Source of the DNA: Bacillota bacterium | Lineage (GTDB): Bacteria > Bacillota > Negativicutes > Sporomusales > UBA7701 | NCBI GenBank assembly: GCA_023415775.1 | Contig: JAEZJM010000017.1 | Span: forward strand, 106,595-170,594 | Length of the DNA: 64,000 bases | Direction: 5' to 3' | Shown here: in pieces, positions 58,798-64,000 of the stretch | Position numbering within the stretch: the first letter of the stretch is position 1 | Layout of the letters: every line of letters begins with the position of its first letter | Notes under the pieces: generated by a model | Databases searched by the model: none | What the model was told of the DNA's origin: nothing | What the model saw: only the letters and a program-made list of their open reading frames with translations | Translations under genes and position numbers: made by a program

Positions 58798-60186
58798 TCA
58801 TTCTTCGTTTTCGGCGGCGAGGTTGTATTCGGCGATTTTGTACTGGAGGGCCCGCCGGCTCATGTCGAGGTCGCGGGCGGTTTTCATGCGGTTGCCTTTG
58901 TTGCGGTGGAGCGCGTCGCGGATGATGACGCATTCGGTTTCCTTGATGATGTCGCGCAGGCTTTCGCCGTGCCAGGGGGCAGCCCCCTGGGCGGCGCGGC
59001 GCTCGTGGGCGTCGGGGAGGAACTGAGCCGGCAGATCCTCGGGGAAGATCATCCGGCCGGTGCTCATTATCACCGCCCGCTCGACGACGTTGGACAGCTC
59101 GCGGATGTTGCCCGGCCAGCGGTAGCCCGCCAGCAGGGCCATGGCTTCGGGGTCGAAGTCGTCGAGGTCGCGCCCCGCTTCCTGGGCGAATTTCTGCAGG
59201 AAGAGGCGCGCCAGCAGGGGGATGTCTTCCCGCCGGTCCCTAAGCGGCGGAATCTCGACGGTGACGACCGCGAGGCGGTAGTAGAGGTCTTGCCTGAATT
59301 CGCCCCGCGCGACGAGTTCGGGCAGGGAACGGTTGGTGGCGGCGACGACGCGCATGTCGGTTTTGATGGTCTGGCTGCCGCCCACGCGCTCGAATTCGCG
59401 CTCCTGCAGCACTCTGAGCAGTTTGACCTGGACGGCCATGGGCATTTCGCCGATTTCGTCGAGCAGCAGGGTGCCTTTGTCGGCAAGCTCGAAGCGGCCG
59501 ATGCGGCGGGAGGCGGCGCTGGTGAACGCCCCTTTCTCGTGCCCGAACAGTTCGCTTTCGAGCAGCGTTTCCGGCAGGGCGCTGCAGTTGACTTTGATGA
59601 GCGGCCCGCCGGCCCGCGGACTGTTGTAGTGGATGGTGTTGACCATCAGTTCCTTGCCTGTGCCGCTTTCGCCGGTGATGAGGACGGTGGCCTGGGTGGG
59701 GGCGACGCGGGCGACGGTGTCGTAGACTTTGCGCATGGCCGGCGAGTTGGTGATGACCCTGTCGAGGCTAAAGTGGGCCGACAGCTGCTGGCGGAGGAGG
59801 TTGGCCTCCTGGGCGAGCTGCCTGTTTTCGACGGCCCGCCGCAGCATTATCTTCAGTTCGTCGATGTTGAAGGGTTTGATGATGTAGTCATAGGCCCCGG
59901 CTTTCATGGCCTCGACGGCTTTGTCGACGGTGGCGAAGGCGGTCATGAGGATGACGGCGGCGCCGAGCTGCTCCTGGCGCATGACCCGGAAGGCGGTCAT
60001 GCCGTCCATCCTGGGCATGCGGATATCCATGAGGATGACGTCGGGCTGCTCGCGGCGGCCGATTTCCAGGGCGGCTTTGCCGTCATCGGCGGTGAGAACT
60101 TCGTAGCCTTCGTTGCGGAGTACGACGCCGAGCATCGCCCGGACGCTTTCTTCGTCGTCGGCAACGAGTATTCTGCCTGTCTGCAT
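58798..60186 (-). CDS. atoC: Sigma-54-dependent response regulator AtoC
   Basis: 462 aa. A receiver domain with phospho-Asp in DVILMDIRMPRMDG (near residue 53), an AAA+ sigma-54 domain with GESGTGKE (Walker A, near 170), the sigma-54 contact loop GAFTSA (near 219), LLDEIGEMP and GNIRELSN, and a C-terminal Fis-type helix-turn-helix (NRMKTARDLDMSRRALQYKI). It activates the sigma-54 promoter in front of atoD when phosphorylated by AtoS. It starts 3 bp after the atoS stop, with the ribosome site GGGGGA inside atoS. Confidence 0.95.
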   Translation of the reverse strand: MQTGRILVADDEESVRAMLGVVLRNEGYEVLTADDGKAALEIGRREQPDVILMDIRMPRMDGMTAFRVMRQEQLGAAVILMTAFATVDKAVEAMKAGAYDYIIKPFNIDELKIMLRRAVENRQLAQEANLLRQQLSAHFSLDRVITNSPAMRKVYDTVARVAPTQATVLITGESGTGKELMVNTIHYNSPRAGGPLIKVNCSALPETLLESELFGHEKGAFTSAASRRIGRFELADKGTLLLDEIGEMPMAVQVKLLRVLQEREFERVGGSQTIKTDMRVVAATNRSLPELVARGEFRQDLYYRLAVVTVEIPPLRDRREDIPLLARLFLQKFAQEAGRDLDDFDPEAMALLAGYRWPGNIRELSNVVERAVIMSTGRMIFPEDLPAQFLPDAHERRAAQGAAPWHGESLRDIIKETECVIIRDALHRNKGNRMKTARDLDMSRRALQYKIAEYNLAAENEE

Positions 60187-60189
60187 CTG

Positions 60190-62028
60190 CTATTCCCCCT
60201 GTCTGTGGGCCAGCGGTACGAGGATGCGGATGACCGCCCCGCCGGCGGGGTTGTCCTCGATGAGGATGTGCCCCCCGCGGGCGGCGACGATGCGCTGCAC
60301 GACCGCCAGGCCGAGTCCGGTGCCTGTCTGCTTTGTGGTGAAGAAGGGGTCGAACACTTTTTCGCGGATGGCGGCCGGGATGCCCGGCCCGGTGTCGGCG
60401 AAACGGACTTCGATTTCGTCCGTTACCCGCAGGTGGCGGGCGCTGACCTTGATCGTCCCTTCGTGGTCCATTGCCTGGAGCGAGTTGAGGAGGAGGTTGA
60501 GGAATACTTGTTTGAACTGCTCGCCGTCGATGCTGACGAGCGGCAGCCCTTCTTCGATGAAGGTGTCGAACACGATGCCGTGGCTCTTGGCCTGGCTCTG
60601 CAGGAGGATGAGGGTGTCCTGGAGCACTTTGGCGAGGTCGGTGGGGACGGCTTTTTCCTGGCAGGGCTTGGAGAAGTAGAGCAGCGTTTCGATGATCCGG
60701 TTCATGCGGTCAACTTCGCGCATGAGCATCGGCAGGTAGGTGGCCCGCTCTTCTTCGCTGCCGGCGGTCTGGAAGTATTGCAGGAAGCCTTTGATGCTGG
60801 TGAGGGGGTTGCGGATTTCGTGGGCGACGCCGGCCATGAGCTCGCCGAGGGTGGCCAGGCGGTCGGCGCGGCTGACCTGCTCTTCGAGGCGCTTGCGTTC
60901 GGTGAGGTCTTCGAAAACGACGACGGCGCCGATGATTTTGCCGTTGATGTCGCGCAGCATGGAGGTGGAGACGCTGATCCAGAGTTTGCCGTGCCTGATG
61001 GGGTATTCGATTTTGCTGCCGATATAGGGTTCGCCGGTGCGGAGGGTGGCGAGGAGGCGGCTGTTGAAATCGGTGTCCTGGGAAAAGAGGTCTTCGTAGT
61101 ATCTGCCAATCACCTCGGGGGCGGCAAAGCCGGTCATGGTCTCGGCGGCGCGGTTGAAGGCGGTGATTTTGCCTTCGGTGTCGACGGCGATTATGCCGTC
61201 GGCCATGCTTTCCATGATGTTTTCGCTCAGTGTTCGCGCGTCGCCGAGGGCGGCGGCCATTTCGTTGATGGTGGCCGCGACTTCGCCCATTTCCCCGGTG
61301 ACGCCGGTGATGGGCCGGCGGAGGTTGAAGCGCAGCTGCCTGAGCCCCTGGATGACTGTCTGGACGTCTTTGATCATGCTGCCGGTGAGGCTGAGGATTA
61401 GGAGGATGCTCAGCAGCAGGCCGACGGTCATGGAGATGGTCAGTCCCCTGTCCATGGCCGCGAGCTGGGTCTGGATGTCGTCGGTGAGTTCGTTGACCCA
61501 GATGTAGCCGATGACCTGCCCCTCACGGTAGACGGGGCGCATGGCGTTCATGATGTTGCCGCGCACCAGGGTGCCGAATTCGACCCGGAATTCGTTGGCA
61601 GCCATGACGGTGCGCCCGGGGTGGTCTTTTTCGATCGACCAGCCGACGGTGTGGCCGAAGCTCTTGGACGGGCCGTAGGTGACGATGGCGTCGAGGTCGC
61701 GGGAGTAGAAGCCGGCCCCGAGGCCGGGGGCGGAGGCGGCGATTTCGTCGGTGACGCCGGCCAGTTCGCGGTTGAGGATGGCGATCTGTTCCTCGCGGGA
61801 CGCGCCGGTGGCCCGGTGGCGCCTAATGATGCCGGCGAACCCGTCGGGTCCGAGCCGCGAGTCGAGGATGTAGCTAACCGCGGCCAGTTTGCTCTTTTTC
61901 TCTTCGAGCAGCGATTGCTCGGCGCTCTGCTTCATGGCGAAGCCGGCGACGAGGATGGGTATATTGACGATGAGCAGGGACAGCACGATAAGGCGTCCCC
62001 GCCAGCTTTTAAACCATTGTCTCCACAT
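60190..62028 (-). CDS. atoS: Sensor histidine kinase AtoS
   Basis: 612 aa from the ATG at 62028, chosen because GGAG lies 8 bp upstream and the length matches E. coli AtoS (608 aa); an ATG at 62058 is an alternative. Domains in order: first membrane segment (LIVLSLLIVNIPILVAGFAM), extracytoplasmic sensor (about 35-185), second membrane segment (ISMTVGLLLSILLILSLTGS), HAMP, PAS (MADGIIAVDTEGKITAFNRAAE), HisKA with VAHEIRNPLTSIKGF, and the ATPase domain with NLLLNSLQAM, DTGPGIP and GTGLGLAV. It senses short-chain fatty acids such as acetoacetate in the known system. Confidence 0.93.
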   Translation of the reverse strand: MWRQWFKSWRGRLIVLSLLIVNIPILVAGFAMKQSAEQSLLEEKKSKLAAVSYILDSRLGPDGFAGIIRRHRATGASREEQIAILNRELAGVTDEIAASAPGLGAGFYSRDLDAIVTYGPSKSFGHTVGWSIEKDHPGRTVMAANEFRVEFGTLVRGNIMNAMRPVYREGQVIGYIWVNELTDDIQTQLAAMDRGLTISMTVGLLLSILLILSLTGSMIKDVQTVIQGLRQLRFNLRRPITGVTGEMGEVAATINEMAAALGDARTLSENIMESMADGIIAVDTEGKITAFNRAAETMTGFAAPEVIGRYYEDLFSQDTDFNSRLLATLRTGEPYIGSKIEYPIRHGKLWISVSTSMLRDINGKIIGAVVVFEDLTERKRLEEQVSRADRLATLGELMAGVAHEIRNPLTSIKGFLQYFQTAGSEEERATYLPMLMREVDRMNRIIETLLYFSKPCQEKAVPTDLAKVLQDTLILLQSQAKSHGIVFDTFIEEGLPLVSIDGEQFKQVFLNLLLNSLQAMDHEGTIKVSARHLRVTDEIEVRFADTGPGIPAAIREKVFDPFFTTKQTGTGLGLAVVQRIVAARGGHILIEDNPAGGAVIRILVPLAHRQGE

Positions 62029-62360
62029 ATCGGCACTCCGTTTTATGGCTGTGTTCATGTGCGCATCACGACCATCCGGCAATAATAGTAGCAAGTTTCG
62101 TTCCAAACTGTTTGTTATCTTCGCCGCGCGGCCGGAATACCCTTGCGGAAGGGTGGCGACCGGCAAACGGTATATAAAGGAACCACCGCTGGCGGGCGGT
62201 GGTTCCTTTATATTGAAAGAACGAGTGTGATAGGGACCGTCCAATTCTTGCATAATATACGTCCCAAGTCCCGGGGGGTAATGTCTGGGTTAATGTATCA
62301 AGTTTTCGTCGCCAAGCGTTCAAGCCGAACTCTATTATCACTTAATCCGAAACAGTTATA
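62029..62360. other. Intergenic region between glycosyltransferase and atoS
   Basis: No gene is seen. A strong terminator lies at 62175-62210. The part from 62220 to 62360 has no recognisable gene; the atoS promoter should lie between 62030 and 62175, but no clear consensus was found. Confidence 0.5.
62175..62210 (-). terminator. Intrinsic terminator downstream of the glycosyltransferase
   Basis: A 15-bp perfect stem TAAAGGAACCACCGC/GCGGTGGTTCCTTTA with a 6-nt loop. It lies 150 bp after the glycosyltransferase stop and protects atoS from read-through. Confidence 0.8.
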
Positions 62361-63125
62361 CTATGTTGCAATATTCTTTGATCTAAATTCTGCTTCTGTA
62401 TCGCAAAAAGTAAGTTTGCCATAAATACGGCGATTGTCAATATACTGGGGAATGCCTAACTTTCTTAACGTATCGCTGAAGATGACATATTCAAACCGGC
62501 CGCTGCCGTCGTTATACGTGACATACTCCAAGACTTCATTGCGAACCAGGTAGGTGCAGTGAATGACTGCCACCTCGATCAAACCCCTGACCGTCTGGTT
62601 AATTATCTCGAAATAGCCGGGGGAATCTTTGTAGTAACCGTTATCATCGGTAACGTGGTGGTAATTGGAATAGTAGCTTCCAGGATTATCGCCGTTTCGC
62701 AGCAGGGGGCCGATGACCGGCAGACGGGTATCGAGAAGAGTTTCAAGGGTCTCGGGGACGATGAAGTTGTCGCAGTCGGCCACGAAATAGTGCGTTCCCC
62801 GTGTTTTCGCCCACTCCACCGACTCCTGGCGCAGCCGGGCCAACACAGTGAACTTCAGGGAATTCCACTCATGGGGACTATAATCCTGGACAGGTTCGGG
62901 AACATCGCCGGCGTCGTAGTAGATTTCTGAATACCTGTCCCTCACCTTTTCGATCCACTGTTCCAGCAAAGCAGCAGTGTGATCTCTATTGTTGTTGGTG
63001 CGGATATAGAGCTTAATCTTGGCGGCCGGATAAGTCTGATTTTCGATCAGGTCGAGATACAGCGGCAGAACATGGGCTTTATCCTTGGCCAGAATCGCGA
63101 TGGTCACAAGTTCGCCCGGTTTCAT
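62361..63125 (-). CDS. Glycosyltransferase resembling the procollagen galactosyltransferase (GLT25D) N-terminal domain
   Basis: 254 aa, soluble GT-A type. VTIAILAKDKAHVLPLYLDLIENQTYP (residues 7-33), IRTNNNRDHTAALLEQWI (near 41), YFVADCDNFIVPETLETLLD (near 113, with DCDN as the metal-binding DxD), YYSNYHHVTDDNGYYK (near 151) and VIHCTYLVRNEVL (near 187) follow the order and pattern of animal procollagen galactosyltransferases as I remember them. It lies next to a collagen-repeat protein gene, so it probably glycosylates that protein (inference). Codon use is less GC-rich than the backbone. Confidence 0.75.
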   Translation of the reverse strand: MKPGELVTIAILAKDKAHVLPLYLDLIENQTYPAAKIKLYIRTNNNRDHTAALLEQWIEKVRDRYSEIYYDAGDVPEPVQDYSPHEWNSLKFTVLARLRQESVEWAKTRGTHYFVADCDNFIVPETLETLLDTRLPVIGPLLRNGDNPGSYYSNYHHVTDDNGYYKDSPGYFEIINQTVRGLIEVAVIHCTYLVRNEVLEYVTYNDGSGRFEYVIFSDTLRKLGIPQYIDNRRIYGKLTFCDTEAEFRSKNIAT

Positions 63126-63168
63126 TTATTTCAGCACCCCTGATTCCAAGGTTGATACCTACCGTTAT

Positions 63169-63205
63169 GCAACGGGTCTCCGCCGGAAGGGCGAAGACCC
63201 GTTGC
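63169..63205 (-). terminator. Terminator of the collagen-like gene
   Basis: An 11-bp perfect stem GCAACGGGTCT/AGACCCGTTGC with an inner CGCC/GGCG stem. It lies 26 bp after the stop of the collagen-like gene, between it and the glycosyltransferase gene. Confidence 0.75.
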
Positions 63206-63230
63206 CACCCATATACATTTAAATGTTCGT

Positions 63231-64000
63231 CTAATTATCAACTCTTACAAAGATTAACGTGGCTTTATTCACGGTTTGCCCGTCGGCGGAATTGCCCAAG
63301 TGATCATCGGTATTGCCAAAATTGCGCAATTGGACTCTATCGCCAGGAATAAAGCGGATTAAGGCCTGCCCGACAAGCTGCGGTCTGCCGATCTCACCCG
63401 TACCGTCTACGACAACTTCAATGCCGAATTTAGAGTTCTCCTGTTTAATAAAGGCCCCCATACCGGTAGCTTTGTATATCGCGTACGCGGCCGGTTGAGG
63501 AAAAATTTCGTTTCCGGCACCTGAGCGCTGAAAATACACCTGGTAAAGCACTAAATAGAGACCGCCTGCGCCTGCATTTACTGTGATGGTTTTATTGTCG
63601 ACTCCTTTTGTGAACCCTGCGCAATCCGCACTTGAGTTGGCAAAGGAAACGGCACTGGGATCACCCGCCCCGCCGCTTTGCACTTGCTGAGTGGCGTCAT
63701 CCCAATACTGACAGTGTAAACTGGTGCAGCACTCGGCTTCCCCGGTGGCACCGGTGGCGCCGGTAGCGCCCGCTTCGCCGGTGGAACCGGTGGCACCCGC
63801 TTCGCCGGTGGACCCGGTGGCGCCCGCTTCGCCGGTGGACCCGGTGGCGCCCGCTTCGCCGGTGGACCCGGTGGCGCCCGCTTCGCCGGTGGACCCGGTG
63901 GCGCCCGCTTCACCGGTGGACCCGGTGGCACCCGCTTCGCCGGTGGACCCGGTGGCACCCGCCTCGCCGGTGGAACCGGTGGCACCCGCCTCGCCGGTGG
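63231..64000 (-). CDS. Collagen-like protein with BclA-type C-terminal domain (partial, 5' end outside window)
   Basis: At least 256 aa; the start lies beyond 64000. The visible N-terminal part is uninterrupted Gly-X-Y triplets, mostly the 9-residue unit GEA-GAT-GST, ending GATGATGATGEAECC at about 63730. A short linker (TSLHCQYWDDATQQ) leads to a globular beta-rich C-terminal domain of about 150 aa (ITVNAGAGGLYLVLYQVYFQRSG, LVGQALIRFIPGDRVQLRNFGN) resembling the TNF-like trimerisation domain of BclA exosporium proteins. Thr-rich triplets are the usual glycosylation sites, and a glycosyltransferase gene lies downstream. A spore-surface filament is the likely role. Confidence 0.88.
   Translation of the reverse strand, partial: TGEAGATGSTGEAGATGSTGEAGATGSTGEAGATGSTGEAGATGSTGEAGATGSTGEAGATGSTGEAGATGSTGEAGATGATGATGEAECCTSLHCQYWDDATQQVQSGGAGDPSAVSFANSSADCAGFTKGVDNKTITVNAGAGGLYLVLYQVYFQRSGAGNEIFPQPAAYAIYKATGMGAFIKQENSKFGIEVVVDGTGEIGRPQLVGQALIRFIPGDRVQLRNFGNTDDHLGNSADGQTVNKATLIFVRVDN
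63757..64000 (-). repeat. Tandem 27-bp repeat encoding Gly-X-Y triplets
   Basis: At least eight near-identical 27-bp units reading, on the plus strand, TTCGCCGGTGGACCCGGTGG and on to CGCCCGC. Each encodes GEA-GAT-GST on the minus strand. Unit-to-unit changes are mostly silent (GGACCC versus GGAACC, GCGCCC versus GCACCC). The array continues past the window edge and is expected to vary in length between strains. Confidence 0.9.

Noticed and set aside
58768..61401. An 877-codon open frame on the plus strand, antisense to atoC and atoS.
   Set aside because: It is the mirror of GC-rich third positions in the real genes; its translation is low-complexity (Gly, Val, Glu, Asp-rich), has no ribosome site, and no family pattern.
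63757..64000. Tandem 27-bp array at the right edge as a CRISPR array.
   Set aside because: There are no spacers; the units abut and translate as Gly-X-Y triplets in frame with the downstream domain.

Overview
The window looks like chromosome from a GC-rich, diderm, spore-forming Firmicute, most likely a Negativicutes/Sporomusaceae-type anaerobe. This is inferred from gene content, since no rRNA was seen. The evidence is: Firmicute-style AGGAGG ribosome binding sites with many TTG and GTG starts; a consensus tryptophan T-box; a small secreted beta-barrel-like protein ending in Phe (an outer-membrane signature); three TRAP-type substrate-binding proteins; Fe-S rich oxidoreductases; and, at the right edge, a BclA-like collagen-repeat protein of the kind found on spore surfaces. 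Most genes have very GC-rich third codon positions, which gives long antisense shadow frames. No tRNA, rRNA, CRISPR array or complete insertion sequence was seen.

Layout. 0-9.7 kb: DUF523/TudS-like protein and Fe-alcohol dehydrogenase; an adaA-adaB alkylation-repair operon; a DUF4127 exported protein; a four-gene glutathionylspermidine-synthase-like/DUF350 operon; a PLP amino-acid enzyme; a zinc dehydrogenase. 10-15 kb: a rhomboid-TPR/zinc-ribbon membrane operon, a REC-GGDEF protein and two tandem CBO0543-like membrane proteins. 15.0-19.0 kb: an AT-rich accessory island with an sce7726-like putative nuclease converging on a beta-family protein (59-bp 3' overlap), gene debris, and a two-gene membrane/soluble module of unknown function. 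19.4-21.1 kb: T-box-controlled trpB2. 21-32 kb: Fe-S aldo/keto reductase, TPR protein, two HD-GYP proteins, GAPDH, a four-finger zinc mini-protein, SDR, beta-barrel protein and DUF401 permease. 32.3-48.6 kb: sugar-acid catabolism, with a GntR-uxuA-mannonate oxidoreductase-TRAP operon and a second GntR-controlled block (zinc dehydrogenase, split transketolase, GarR-like reductase, LarA homologue, second TRAP transporter, orphan TRAP binding protein). 48.9-54.6 kb: DUF2087 regulator with GIY-YIG protein, a two-subunit molybdopterin oxidoreductase, and a Gfo/Idh/MocA enzyme. 54.6-62.0 kb: a complete atoS-atoC-atoD-atoA-atoE-atoB short-chain fatty-acid locus in the E. coli gene order, with an almost perfect sigma-54 promoter. 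62.4-64 kb: a glycosyltransferase resembling the animal procollagen galactosyltransferase (GLT25D) domain, next to the truncated collagen-like gene.

Two sets of large intergenic hairpin elements recur. Family A (five copies of about 110-230 bp) follows the stop codon of a minus-strand gene each time, and its paired arms appear to covary between copies. Family B/C (four copies of about 205-240 bp) has long terminal inverted repeats. The most original candidates in the window are the collagen/collagen-glycosyltransferase pair, the family A 3'-UTR element, the accessory island modules, and the sigma-54 promoter embedded in a terminator hairpin.
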